Shown here: one piece after another, positions 22,741-31,551 of the stretch
Layout of the letters: each line of letters starts with the position of its first letter
Position numbering within the stretch: the stretch's first letter is position 1
Source: an uncultured Prevotellaceae bacterium
Lineage (GTDB): Bacteria > Bacteroidota > Bacteroidia > Bacteroidales > Muribaculaceae
Assembly: GCA_947169265.1 (NCBI GenBank)
Contig: CAMVPC010000004.1
Location: 1 to 64,000, forward strand
Reading direction: 5' to 3'
DNA length: 64,000 nucleotides
The notes under the pieces: model-generated
What the model saw: the letters and a program-made list of their open reading frames with translations, nothing else
Databases searched by the model: none
What the model was told of the DNA's origin: nothing
Made by a program: the position numbers and the translations under genes

Positions 22741-25698
22741 ATGATGAGTCGTTTCAAACTCACTACTATAGTGGCAGTGGTACTGTGGTTGTCCACTGCC
22801 ACTTTTGCCAAGACACCGCGTTTACTTGCGCGCGCCGACCTCGATAAGACCGCGTGTCGGGCTTGGGTTGACGCCACTTACGACGCTATGAGTGATGACG
22901 AGCGCATCGCCCAGCTCATGGTGGTGGCTCTCGCGCCCGGTAACGACGATGTGTCGCGGGCGGCGCTGCGTCGTGCTGTCGACAAGCATGTGGGGGGAGT
23001 GATTTACAGCGAGAGCGATTTGGCGACAATGACAGCCTACAACAACTACGCCCAGTCGCTCTCACGCGTGCCGTTGCTCGTGACGATGGACTTTGAGTGG
23101 GGATTGACGATGCGCTTGAGCGATGCGCCCAAGTTTAAACGTAATCTCTTCTTGGGCGGCGTGGGCGACGATAAGCTGTTCTATGACTACGGACTTGAGG
23201 TGGCGCGTGAGTGCAAATTGATTGGGGTGCACGTCAACTTCGCGCCCGTGCTCGATGTTATCGACCGTGAAGGCTCGGCTGTGGCCCGACGCGCTTTTGG
23301 CGCCGACCCGCAACTGGTGGCAAGGCACGGTATCGCCTTCGCGCGCGGACTGGAGGATGGTGGCGTGCTGGCCGTGGGCAAGCATTTTCCCGGTCATGGC
23401 TCGACAACGGCCGACTCCCACAAGACTTTACCGCTCATTGATAAGTCGATGCGTGAGCTGCAATTATACGATTTGGTGCCCTTTAAACAATTCATTGACG
23501 CGGGGTTGGGTGGAATGCTTATCGCGCATCTCAATGTGCCGGCTATCGACAATAGTGGCACCCCTACATCGCTGTCGAAAAAATGCGTGAACGGGTTGCT
23601 CAAAGAACGTTATGGCTTTGAGGGACTTGTCTTTACCGATGCGCTTGACATGGAAGGCGCCAAGACGATTGAAGGCTCGGCTTGCGTCAACGCGCTGCTT
23701 GCCGGCAACGACGTGTTGCTCATGCCATCGAATGTCGACAGCGAAATTGCGGCCATCAAGCAAGCCCTGAACGACGGGCGGTTGAGCCGTGACCTTATTG
23801 AGGAAAAATGCAAAAAAATATTGCGATATAAGTATGCGTTAGGTCTCTCGCACGGAGATAATCAAAGTGACTTGGCCTCTTTGAACAAGAACGTGAACGA
23901 CCCGCGTGCCGAGGTCCTGGCGCGACGCATGACGGCGGCTTCGATAACTGTCGCCAAGAACGTGCGCTCCTTGTTGCCGATTGCCGACGTGAGCCGGCCT
24001 GTGGCTGTGCGATGGCCTGGGCAGCCGGCAGTGGGCGAAACAATGCTCTATCGCCGTGCGGCGAATTACGCGCCGCTGGCGGCCAATGTGACCGATGGCA
24101 TCACCATTATGGTTGTCGATAAGGAGGAACAAATAGCGCGAGTCAAGAGCGAGCTGGTTTCGTTGAACCATGTGGTACTTGTCGTGCTCGCATCGCCCGA
24201 GGCGCTTGCCCATTACGCCCCACTCATGGCCCTTGATGCCGTTGAGGCAGTGGTCGTGGGATACGACACTACCTACTTGACACAAGACTATGTGTCGCAA
24301 ACCATCTTTGGCGGCAATGCCGCTCATGGCGTGCTGCCGGTCACGGTCATTGACCCCTCGACCGGCGTGAGATTCCTGGCCGGTCAGGGCGTGCGTTACG
24401 AAGCCACACGCCTGGGCTATGCTCTTCCGCTCGAGGTTGACGTGAACAATGAGGTGCTCGCCAAAATCGATTCGGTGTGTAACTATGCCATCAAGGAACG
24501 TGCCTTCCCCGGCTGCCAGGTGCTTGTGGCACGGCATGGAAAGGTGATTGTCGACCGCAGCTATGGCACGATTGATTTTAACGATCGTGTGCCCGTCGAC
24601 GAGAATACACTCTACGGGCTCGCCTCGGTGTCGAAAGCTTCAGGAACGCTCAGCGCGGTGATGAAACTTGTCGACGAGGGACGCGTGATGCTCGATGACC
24701 GCGCCAGCCGCTTTGTGCCGGGCCTCGTGGGAACCGATAAGGAAGAACTCACTTTGCGGCAGTTTCTTTACCACGAAACGGGACTTCAGCCGTCGCTCAA
24801 CGTGTGGCGTATGATGATGGACCCGGACACTTACACCGGTCAGCTTATCACCTCAAAACCCACTGCGGTCAATACGATTAAAATCCAAAACGGAGCTTAT
24901 GGACATCGCGACGCACGCTTGCGCACCGATATCCTCTCGACACGACGCACACCGCGGTTCCCCATCGCCATCGCCGAGGGTATCTATGGCGGTCGCGCAA
25001 CTTACGACACGGTGATGGCGCGCATTTACCATTCGCCGTTGCGTCTCACACGCGACTATTGCTATAGCTGTCTCAATTTCAGTATTCTCGCCAATGTGGT
25101 GGAAAACGTGTCGGGGACCACGCTTGACCGCTATGTCGATAGTGTGGCTTTCGCTCCGCTCGGCGCTTATCACATGGCCTACAGGCCACTCAATCACTTC
25201 CCCGCACGTCAAATCGCTTATACCGAAGTCGATACTTATCTGCGCCGCCAGCACATCCACGGATATGTGCACGATGAGCTTGCGGCCTTTAGCGGTGGCG
25301 TGCAAGGCAATGCCGGCCTCTTTGGGAGTGCCAATGACTTGGCCAAGCTGTTTCAAATGTGGCTCAATGGTGGTACCTATGGCGGCCATCGTTATCTCTC
25401 ACAATCAACGGTCGATTTGTTCTTGAAATCAAAAAGCCCCAATTCGCACCGTGGATTGGGATTTGACAAACCCGTGGTGGGCAACCCTAAGGCCAGCAAC
25501 ACCTGCGACGAGGCCACGCCCTCGACGGTTGGACACACCGGTTTCACCGGTACGTGTTTTTGGATTGACCCCGACAACGACATGATTTACATTTTCTTGA
25601 GTAACCGTGTTGACCCCACGCGCGACAATCCCGCTTTCACCCGTGTCATGCCGCGCAGCCGCATTCATTCCATCGTTTACCGGTCGCTACTCAAGTAA
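22741..25698 (+). CDS. Fused GH3 beta-N-acetylhexosaminidase and serine beta-lactamase-like hydrolase
   Basis: Exported two-enzyme protein of 985 residues with a signal peptide (about 1-23). The first half is a GH3 domain of NagZ type: KHFPGHGS at 214-221 followed by a DSH triad motif at about 224-226, which in NagZ supplies the unusual acid/base histidine; a GH3 C-terminal domain extends to about 560. The second half (about 580-985) is a class C beta-lactamase-like serine hydrolase: S629-V-S-K632 as SxxK, Y775-S-C-L-N and H932-T-G. Similar functions are encoded separately in Bacillus (nagZ and its neighbours). Role inferred: trimming or recycling of peptidoglycan fragments. It ends at the terminator 25724-25750. 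Confidence 0.92.
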   Translation: MMSRFKLTTIVAVVLWLSTATFAKTPRLLARADLDKTACRAWVDATYDAMSDDERIAQLMVVALAPGNDDVSRAALRRAVDKHVGGVIYSESDLATMTAYNNYAQSLSRVPLLVTMDFEWGLTMRLSDAPKFKRNLFLGGVGDDKLFYDYGLEVARECKLIGVHVNFAPVLDVIDREGSAVARRAFGADPQLVARHGIAFARGLEDGGVLAVGKHFPGHGSTTADSHKTLPLIDKSMRELQLYDLVPFKQFIDAGLGGMLIAHLNVPAIDNSGTPTSLSKKCVNGLLKERYGFEGLVFTDALDMEGAKTIEGSACVNALLAGNDVLLMPSNVDSEIAAIKQALNDGRLSRDLIEEKCKKILRYKYALGLSHGDNQSDLASLNKNVNDPRAEVLARRMTAASITVAKNVRSLLPIADVSRPVAVRWPGQPAVGETMLYRRAANYAPLAANVTDGITIMVVDKEEQIARVKSELVSLNHVVLVVLASPEALAHYAPLMALDAVEAVVVGYDTTYLTQDYVSQTIFGGNAAHGVLPVTVIDPSTGVRFLAGQGVRYEATRLGYALPLEVDVNNEVLAKIDSVCNYAIKERAFPGCQVLVARHGKVIVDRSYGTIDFNDRVPVDENTLYGLASVSKASGTLSAVMKLVDEGRVMLDDRASRFVPGLVGTDKEELTLRQFLYHETGLQPSLNVWRMMMDPDTYTGQLITSKPTAVNTIKIQNGAYGHRDARLRTDILSTRRTPRFPIAIAEGIYGGRATYDTVMARIYHSPLRLTRDYCYSCLNFSILANVVENVSGTTLDRYVDSVAFAPLGAYHMAYRPLNHFPARQIAYTEVDTYLRRQHIHGYVHDELAAFSGGVQGNAGLFGSANDLAKLFQMWLNGGTYGGHRYLSQSTVDLFLKSKSPNSHRGLGFDKPVVGNPKASNTCDEATPSTVGHTGFTGTCFWIDPDNDMIYIFLSNRVDPTRDNPAFTRVMPRSRIHSIVYRSLLK

Positions 25699-25723
25699 CA
25701 TTGTCGCGACGATACAACATCTA

Positions 25724-25750
25724 AAACGCACCTCTCTGTGAGGTGCGTTT
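25724..25750. terminator. Bidirectional terminator
   Basis: AAACGCACCTC (25724-25734) pairs perfectly with GAGGTGCGTTT (25740-25750) around a 5-base loop. It lies between the convergent GH3/serine hydrolase (+) and RelA/SpoT (-) genes. Confidence 0.8.
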
Positions 25751-25760
25751 GGTTTATCAT

Positions 25761-27095
25761 CTATTGTCGATCAGCGTTTTGCTGCTGTTGCTCTTCATAT
25801 CGTTCCCTGAATTCCTGTTGTTTTCGTTTCATGGCGATGTAGGGTGCCACGTGCAACGGGTCGAATTTTAGTTTCTTGTGCATGTTCACCGTGATTTGGC
25901 TAAGCACGTTGACTCCGTGTTTAATCGAGTTTGTCCACTCGGTTTTGATGCGCAACGAGTTCATGGCTATGCGGTCTTTTTTGAACGAATCCTGTTCGAG
26001 CATCTGCTTTTGAATCCAAAAGGTGAGTAGGCTTAAAAAGTAATGATAGTAGCGTTTAAAGAGCCCCACACGATGCTGGCGGTAAGCGCTTACAACGGCC
26101 TCCGACAGGTAGAGCAGGACATTGATAATCGCGTTGTTGAACGTGAGGAAATAGTTAGAGTAGGCAATGCTTATCTTGGTGAACGATGCCTCTTGCAGGT
26201 GAGTGAGCACGATGTTGCGGTTCTCGTCGTTGTTGATAAATTCATTGAAATAGGCACTCTCGGCTTCTTCAAATTTCATGAACCCCATGAACTCTGGTAC
26301 GCCGTCGCTACCTGTCGAAACAAGGAAAAACGGGTAGCGTTGCAGTTTCAATCCGTTCCATCGTGAGCGTACATCGAGGTAGTTGCGGGCAAACACTTCG
26401 CCTATCGTCTCGATATAATTGTATTTAATTACCGTTTCGGCAATGAAATATTTTTGCTTCTTCTTTATCTCCTCGTCGGGAATTGACAACAAGCGGTGAA
26501 ACTCAAACAAGTCGTTGCTCGCTTCCTTGCCATGCTCCTTGAGCTTGGTGTCGAACAGCAAGTCGGTAATCTCGACCAGCGTGGCCCAGTTGTGATGCTC
26601 CAGGGCGCGAAGCTGAATCTCGATGCGACGGTTGTCGCCATCGATGAGCACGGCATTGATGTGGATGGAACGGTAACCGCTCGGCTTGGGGTGCTGGATG
26701 TAGTCGTGGATGGTGCCCTTGATAACAAATGGCAACTTGTCTTTGTTGCGCATGATGCGGTCATAAAGCTCATACACTTTTTCGACCGACGACATGATGC
26801 ACCGGCAGCCGGCGATGTCCTCGGCGCGGTTTACCTGCATCTCGGGGAAACGAAGCAGCTTGCTGATAATCGATTCAATGCGCTTTACGCGGTAAGTGCA
26901 GATACAATTGTTGTCGACCTTGTGGGCCGTCTTTTCCACCGACTTGAAGATAGTTGACAACGGTTCCTTGTAGCTGAGCCTGAGTGACTGAAGCATCAGC
27001 AGGTCGTCGTCGGCAATGTGGTGTGGGTTTTGCCTGATGCGGTCGCCCAGGCGCCGATAATCCTTGTTGGAGTATTTCTTCTCGCTCTCAATCAT
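25761..27095 (-). CDS. RelA/SpoT-domain alarmone synthetase-like protein
   Basis: Probable single-domain (p)ppGpp or related pyrophosphokinase. The 444-residue product has the RelA/SpoT synthetase core: CTYRVKRIESIISKL (66-80, basic substrate-binding), AEDIAGCRCI (91-100), SGYRSIHINAVL (139-150) and RIEIQLRALEHHNWA (157-171, with the catalytic-site glutamate). There is no HD hydrolase, TGS or ACT domain. The C-terminal 220 residues are helical with a hydrophobic stretch near 305-345 and end in a Glu/Gln-rich tail. The start is the ATG at 27093-27095. A TTG-started frame to 27155 is rejected because the promoter (27114-27145) lies inside it. It could be a small alarmone synthetase or a toxic SAS. 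Downstream of galE, separately promoted. Confidence 0.82.
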   Translation of the reverse strand: MIESEKKYSNKDYRRLGDRIRQNPHHIADDDLLMLQSLRLSYKEPLSTIFKSVEKTAHKVDNNCICTYRVKRIESIISKLLRFPEMQVNRAEDIAGCRCIMSSVEKVYELYDRIMRNKDKLPFVIKGTIHDYIQHPKPSGYRSIHINAVLIDGDNRRIEIQLRALEHHNWATLVEITDLLFDTKLKEHGKEASNDLFEFHRLLSIPDEEIKKKQKYFIAETVIKYNYIETIGEVFARNYLDVRSRWNGLKLQRYPFFLVSTGSDGVPEFMGFMKFEEAESAYFNEFINNDENRNIVLTHLQEASFTKISIAYSNYFLTFNNAIINVLLYLSEAVVSAYRQHRVGLFKRYYHYFLSLLTFWIQKQMLEQDSFKKDRIAMNSLRIKTEWTNSIKHGVNVLSQITVNMHKKLKFDPLHVAPYIAMKRKQQEFRERYEEQQQQNADRQ

Positions 27096-27113
27096 GTGGC
27101 ATGCAATTTCTCG

Positions 27114-27145
27114 CAAAGTTAAATATTTCTCACCAATACCGCAAA
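27114..27145 (-). promoter_or_regulatory. Promoter of the RelA/SpoT-domain gene
   Basis: Minus strand: TTTG (27145-27142), a 20-base spacer, then TAACTTTG (27121-27114), 19 bases upstream of the ATG at 27095. It fixes the start codon. Confidence 0.75.
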
Positions 27146-27193
27146 TATTCTTCAAAATGTCGTAAAAGTGCGGCTCTCTCGACGGGTATAAAA

Positions 27194-27228
27194 GACCGAC
27201 CGTCGCTCCCCGCCGGGGGCAACGGTCG
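27194..27228 (-). terminator. Terminator of the wecB-galE operon
   Basis: CGACCGT (27197-27203) and ACGGTCG (27222-27228) pair, with an inner CCCC/GGGG stem. On the minus strand the stem is followed by GTCTTTTAT. It lies 30 bases after the galE stop. Confidence 0.65.
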
Positions 27229-27257
27229 ATATTCGTTCGCGAGTCGATGAGCGCGCG

Positions 27258-28292
27258 TTACATGATGCCACGCTCGCGCAGGCGCTGTTGCCATTTCCAG
27301 GCGCTGAGCATGGTGTCGTCGAGTGTCTCTTCGGCTTTCCAACCGAGTATTTCGTTGGCCTTCTTGGGATCAGCCCAAATTTTGACGATATCGCCGGGAC
27401 GGCGTCCCACGATTTTGTGAGGCACCTTCACGCCTGTGGCGCGCTCGAACGAGGCAAGCAGTTGCAGCACCGAAGCGCCTTCGCCCGTGCCGATGTTGAA
27501 CACTTCGAGAGCTTCGTCGCTCTTGTCTTCAAGCATGCGCTCGAGGGCTTTAACATGAGCTTTGGCCAGGTCAACCACGTTGATGAAGTCGCGGATGCAC
27601 GACCCGTCGGGAGTGTCGTAGTCATCGCCAAAGATACTCAGCTCCTTGCGCACCCCGATGGCCGTTTGGGTAAGATATGGCACGAGGTTGGCGGGCACGC
27701 CATTGGGAAGTTCGCCAATTTCGGCGCTGGGGTGTGCCCCGATGGGGTTGAAATATCGCAGCAGAATCGCTTTTATGGGCGCTCCGCTCTTGATGAAGTC
27801 GGCAATGATATCTTCGCTCACTTGCTTGGTGGCGCCATAAGGCGAGGTTGCCTTCTTGGTGGGGGCATCCTCGGTGATGGGATTTTTGTCGGGCTCGCCA
27901 TAGACAGTGCACGACGAAGAGAAAACAAAACCTTTAACGCCGAACTCGGGCATTAACTCGAGCAGGTTGAGCAGGATGTTGAGGTTGTTGCGGTAGTAGA
28001 GGATGGGTTTTTGCACACTTTCGCCCACTGCTTTACTGGCGGCGAAGTCGATGATGCCGGTGATGCCGGGATTGTCGGTGAACAGCTTGCGTAGCGTGTC
28101 AATGCATGTGCAGTCGCCCTCGACAAAGACGGGACGCTTGCCGGTTATTTTCTCAATGCCGTCGAGCACCTCGATGTTACTATTGCTCAAGTTGTCGATG
28201 ATGACCACATCGAAACCCGCGTTTTGCAGTTCGACGGTGGTGTGGGAGCCGATGAAGCCGGTTCCTCCGGCCACAAGAATTTTTCCTTTCAT
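27258..28292 (-). CDS. galE: UDP-glucose 4-epimerase
   Basis: Short-chain dehydrogenase-type epimerase interconverting UDP-glucose and UDP-galactose with bound NAD. The 344-residue product has GGTGFIGS (9-16) as the NAD loop, IIDNLSNSN (31-39), FSSSCTVYG (124-132) and the catalytic Y152-G-A-T-K156. The length is typical (about 340). It starts 27 bases after the wecB stop and is likely co-transcribed with it, so both feed nucleotide sugars for surface polysaccharides. A UDP-GlcNAc 4-epimerase activity cannot be excluded from sequence. Confidence 0.95.
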   Translation of the reverse strand: MKGKILVAGGTGFIGSHTTVELQNAGFDVVIIDNLSNSNIEVLDGIEKITGKRPVFVEGDCTCIDTLRKLFTDNPGITGIIDFAASKAVGESVQKPILYYRNNLNILLNLLELMPEFGVKGFVFSSSCTVYGEPDKNPITEDAPTKKATSPYGATKQVSEDIIADFIKSGAPIKAILLRYFNPIGAHPSAEIGELPNGVPANLVPYLTQTAIGVRKELSIFGDDYDTPDGSCIRDFINVVDLAKAHVKALERMLEDKSDEALEVFNIGTGEGASVLQLLASFERATGVKVPHKIVGRRPGDIVKIWADPKKANEILGWKAEETLDDTMLSAWKWQQRLRERGIM

Positions 28293-28319
28293 GTTGTCAT
28301 ATATGGGGTTAATAGGGTG

Positions 28320-29480
28320 TTACTTTACTGTTAAAAGCGTGTCGGCGATGCGGGGGCACGCCTTGCCGTCGCCGTAGGGGTTCACCGAGTGGCTCATGCG
28401 ATGGTACTCGTCCTCGTTGTCGAGCAAGAGCGAGAGCGTGTCGACAATGATGTCTCGATTGGTTCCCACCAGCTTCACCGTGCCGGCGTCGATGGCCTCG
28501 GGCCGCTCGGTGGTGTTGCGCATCACCAGCACGGGCTTGCCCAGTCCGGGCGCTTCTTCCTGGATGCCGCCGCTATCGGTCAGGACAATGTGGGCTTTGT
28601 TCATGAGGAACACGAAGTCGAGATATTCGAGCGGATTGATGAAGAACAGGTTGTTATCGCCTTCCATCAAGTGACCCAGAATGTCGTGAATGGGTTGCCT
28701 TACGTTGGGGTTGAGGTGCATGGGATAAACGAAGTCCACATCGGGATAACGCTCGCCCAGGTCCTTGATGGCGTAGCAGATGTTGCGGAATCCGTCACCA
28801 AAGTTTTCGCGACGGTGCCCGGTGATGAGCACCAAACGCCGCTTGCCGTTGAGGCGCGCGACATCGTAACCGGCATTGCGCAGCTCAACCGCCAGCCTGG
28901 TGCTGAGCGAAGCGTCGTTCTTAATTTTGTCAACCACGATGTGTAACGCGTCGATAACCGTGTTGCCGGTAACTACGATGTGCTCGTCGGCAACGTGCTC
29001 GTCGAGCAGGTTTTGGCGGCTCAGCGGAGTGGGGGCGAAGTGGTAAGTGGCGATGCGGCCGGTGAGCTGGCGGTTCATCTCCTCGGGCCACGGACTATAG
29101 ATGTCGTGCGTGCGAAGACCCGCCTCAACGTGGCCCACGGGAATTTGCTGGTAAAAGGCCGCGAGGGCTGCCGCGGTACTCGTGGTGGTGTCGCCGTGCA
29201 CAAGGACGATATCAGGCTTGACAAGGGTGAGAATGTCGCGCATTCCCACGAGCACCCTTGTGGTGATGTCGTAGAGGTCCTGCCCTTGTTGCATGATGTT
29301 GAGGTCATAGTCGGGCACAATCTCAAAGATTTTCAACACTTGGTCGAGCATTTCGCGATGCTGGCCCGTAACACACACGATGGTGTTAAACTCAGTGTCG
29401 CGACGTTGAAGCTCTTTGACGAGCGGTGCCATCTTGATGGCTTCGGGACGAGTCCCGAAGACGAGCATTATCTTCTTCAT
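28320..29480 (-). CDS. wecB: UDP-N-acetylglucosamine 2-epimerase (non-hydrolysing)
   Basis: Converts UDP-GlcNAc to UDP-ManNAc for surface polysaccharide synthesis. The 386-residue product starts [16 protein letters not shown], with the family signature GTRPEAIK at 9-16, followed by [33 protein letters not shown] and the late [22 protein letters not shown] block, all typical of WecB/MnaA. The start is the ATG at 29478-29480. The open frame extends nine codons further to a GTG that coincides with the -7 box at 29507-29514, so the shorter start is chosen. First gene of a two-gene operon with galE. Confidence 0.95.
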   Translation of the reverse strand: MKKIMLVFGTRPEAIKMAPLVKELQRRDTEFNTIVCVTGQHREMLDQVLKIFEIVPDYDLNIMQQGQDLYDITTRVLVGMRDILTLVKPDIVLVHGDTTTSTAAALAAFYQQIPVGHVEAGLRTHDIYSPWPEEMNRQLTGRIATYHFAPTPLSRQNLLDEHVADEHIVVTGNTVIDALHIVVDKIKNDASLSTRLAVELRNAGYDVARLNGKRRLVLITGHRRENFGDGFRNICYAIKDLGERYPDVDFVYPMHLNPNVRQPIHDILGHLMEGDNNLFFINPLEYLDFVFLMNKAHIVLTDSGGIQEEAPGLGKPVLVMRNTTERPEAIDAGTVKLVGTNRDIIVDTLSLLLDNEDEYHRMSHSVNPYGDGKACPRIADTLLTVK

Positions 29481-29506
29481 AATTGTAGTTATAGATGATT
29501 GTGGCA

Positions 29507-29514
29507 CAAAATTA
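29507..29514 (-). promoter_or_regulatory. -7 box of the wecB-galE operon
   Basis: The minus strand reads TAATTTTG, 27 bases upstream of the ATG at 29480. No -33 TTG at normal spacing. Confidence 0.6.
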
Positions 29515-29568
29515 ATATTTTTTTCTTAATACGCCATAACAAACGGGCCAATAATGAAAAAAATGCGG

Positions 29569-29604
29569 CAGTCCCGCCGGGACGCGTGGTGTCCGGCGGG
29601 ACTG
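29569..29604 (-). terminator. Terminator of the TGS-nucleoside kinase gene
   Basis: CAGTCCCGCCGGGAC (29569-29583) pairs with GTCCGGCGGGACTG (29591-29604), with one bulged G. On the minus strand it is followed by CCGCATTTTTTT. Confidence 0.85.
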
Positions 29605-29630
29605 TGTGGGGGAGAGATGACGGGTTGGCG

Positions 29631-31316
29631 TCAGTTGGTGTATTTGAAGCTGGAGCCGCCCAAGAACTCGCGCATGATGCTGGTGGGCGGAATTTCCTTG
29701 TCGTCGACAGGGATGAAGTAATGGATGAACTTGAGCAGACGGTGGGCTTCGGAATATTCGGGACAGTTCTTGGGCACCGACGCCAGGATAATCTCAGCGT
29801 GCGGGCGAAGCACGGCAAACTCGATGTTGAACGCCGAGTTGAACATCACGTCGGCGGTTTCCTGGAACGGGAAAATCCATTGCTCTTCGGCTTCACACAC
29901 GTTTTTCCACTGGCTGATGGTCTCGCGGGCGCTGAAAGCTCCCTTGTTGTAGTCGCGGATGATGCGGCGAAGTAACCGGTTGTCGCGCGTAGGTATCCAG
30001 TTGTGGTCGTCGAGCGAGATACTGGTGAGTGCCGATACATATACCTTGAACTTGAGGCTGTCGGGGACTTTTTGCGTGAGTATCGGGTTGAGCGCGTGGA
30101 TGCCTTCAATAATGAGCACGCTATCGCTCTTGAGCTTGAGTTTCTTGCCGTTATACTCGCGCTTGCCGGTCGTGAAATTGTACTCGGGAATTTCGACGCG
30201 CTCGCCGTTCATGAGCCGCATGAGATGGTCTTCGAGCAGTTCGCAGTCCACGGCGCCGATATTGTCAAAGTCATAATCACCATTGGGCAGTAACGGGGTG
30301 TCGACGCGGTTGACGAAGTAGTCGTCGGTCGAGAACGAAATGGGACGTAGGCCGCATGCCAGCAGTTGAACTGATAAACGCTTGCACAACGTCGACTTGC
30401 CCGAACTCGACGGACCGGTGATGAGCACTATGCGGATGGGGTTTTCCTCGGTGCGGAAACGGCGGTCAATCTCTTCGGCAATCTGGACGATTTTCTTCTC
30501 CTGGAGCGCCTCGCTCACTTGAATGAGCTCCGAGGCATGGCCCTTGATGATGGCTTTGTTTACGTCGCCGGCGTTCGACAAGCGCATGATGATGTCCCAA
30601 CGCACTTTCTCGGCAAACATCGCAAACGTTTTGGGCATGTCGATTTTGCGGGCCAGCTCGGTGGGGTTCTTGCGGTTAGGCACTCGCAGCAACAGGCCAT
30701 CGTTGAGCGGCTCCACGTCCCACACTTTGAGGTATCCTGCCGATGGCACGAGAGGACCATAGTAATAATCGGCGGTGTCGCCCAGTGTATAGTAGTCGCT
30801 GTAGATTTGTCCGCTCGTTTCGAGCAACTTGACCTTGTCGGAAAATCCTCGCTCGGCAAACACGCGCACGGCCTCTTCGGTCGTGGCCTCGTGACGGCGG
30901 AACGGCATGTCGGCCGCCACAATCTCTTGCATGCGGTTGCGAATCATATCCACGTCCTCGGGGGTAAGCGATTCGCCATTACGTTTCTTCACGTTGCAGT
31001 AATAACCCAGCGACAACGGGTGCTCAATAAAGAGCTTGCTGTTGGGAAACACGTCGCTGGTGGCTTTGTACAGGACAAAGCTGAGCGAACGCACATACAC
31101 GCGGTAGCCCGAGCCCTCGCGCGCATCGAGGAACTCCACATCGCGGTTCTGGAACAGGCGGAATTTAAGTCCTTGAGAGGCATTGTTCACTTTCGCCGAT
31201 ACCACGGGGTAGGGGAACTGCAGTTCATCGGCAAACTCTTTGTAGACTTCGAGCAAGGAAGTTCCCTCGGGGAAACTCTTGGTAACATTGTTGTTTTTAC
31301 ATCTGATTTGGAGCAC
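29631..31316 (-). CDS. Nucleoside (uridine-type) kinase with N-terminal TGS-like and tRNA-synthetase SAD-like regions
   Basis: A 561-residue protein combining parts of different families. Residues 1-65 (MLQIRCKNNN..FPEGTSL) look like a TGS domain. Residues about 70-250 resemble the second additional domain of threonyl-tRNA synthetase (HPLSLGYYC, SLTPEDVDMIRNRMQEIV). Residues 295-540 are a phosphoribulokinase/uridine kinase domain with P-loop GPSSSGKST (301-309) and a downstream DDYFVNR. Such proteins are common in Bacteroidetes and annotated as nucleoside kinases. The true substrate is uncertain. The start is GTG at 31314-31316: no ATG occurs before the TGS motif and the promoter box is at 31381-31388. 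Confidence 0.85.
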   Translation of the reverse strand: MLQIRCKNNNVTKSFPEGTSLLEVYKEFADELQFPYPVVSAKVNNASQGLKFRLFQNRDVEFLDAREGSGYRVYVRSLSFVLYKATSDVFPNSKLFIEHPLSLGYYCNVKKRNGESLTPEDVDMIRNRMQEIVAADMPFRRHEATTEEAVRVFAERGFSDKVKLLETSGQIYSDYYTLGDTADYYYGPLVPSAGYLKVWDVEPLNDGLLLRVPNRKNPTELARKIDMPKTFAMFAEKVRWDIIMRLSNAGDVNKAIIKGHASELIQVSEALQEKKIVQIAEEIDRRFRTEENPIRIVLITGPSSSGKSTLCKRLSVQLLACGLRPISFSTDDYFVNRVDTPLLPNGDYDFDNIGAVDCELLEDHLMRLMNGERVEIPEYNFTTGKREYNGKKLKLKSDSVLIIEGIHALNPILTQKVPDSLKFKVYVSALTSISLDDHNWIPTRDNRLLRRIIRDYNKGAFSARETISQWKNVCEAEEQWIFPFQETADVMFNSAFNIEFAVLRPHAEIILASVPKNCPEYSEAHRLLKFIHYFIPVDDKEIPPTSIMREFLGGSSFKYTN

Positions 31317-31380
31317 GGCTTTATTATGTTTAGGGGTGAATAGGCGGGCCTGTTTACCACAATGGCGGTGGATTATTGCG

Positions 31381-31388
31381 CAAAATTA
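31381..31388 (-). promoter_or_regulatory. -7 box of the TGS-nucleoside kinase gene
   Basis: The minus strand reads TAATTTTG, 65 bases upstream of the GTG start at 31316. No clear -33 element. Confidence 0.55.
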
Positions 31389-31492
31389 CTAAAAAAAATT
31401 GAAAAAATGAAATTTACCTTTATAGATAAGGGTATTTGTGCTTAAAAAAGTATGAAAAATAAATAAATGCTTGAATTTGACCTCAAAAAAAG

Positions 31493-31528
31493 AGGCTCGC
31501 GACCTCATTAGGGACGCGAGCCTTTTTT
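31493..31528. terminator. Terminator of pgk
   Basis: AGGCTCGCG (31493-31501) pairs perfectly with CGCGAGCCT (31515-31523). T-runs follow the stem on both strands (31523-31528 on plus, 31485-31491 read on minus). It lies about 25 bases after the pgk stop. Confidence 0.8.
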
Positions 31529-31551
31529 ATTGGTGATAGGGCGAAGGAAAA

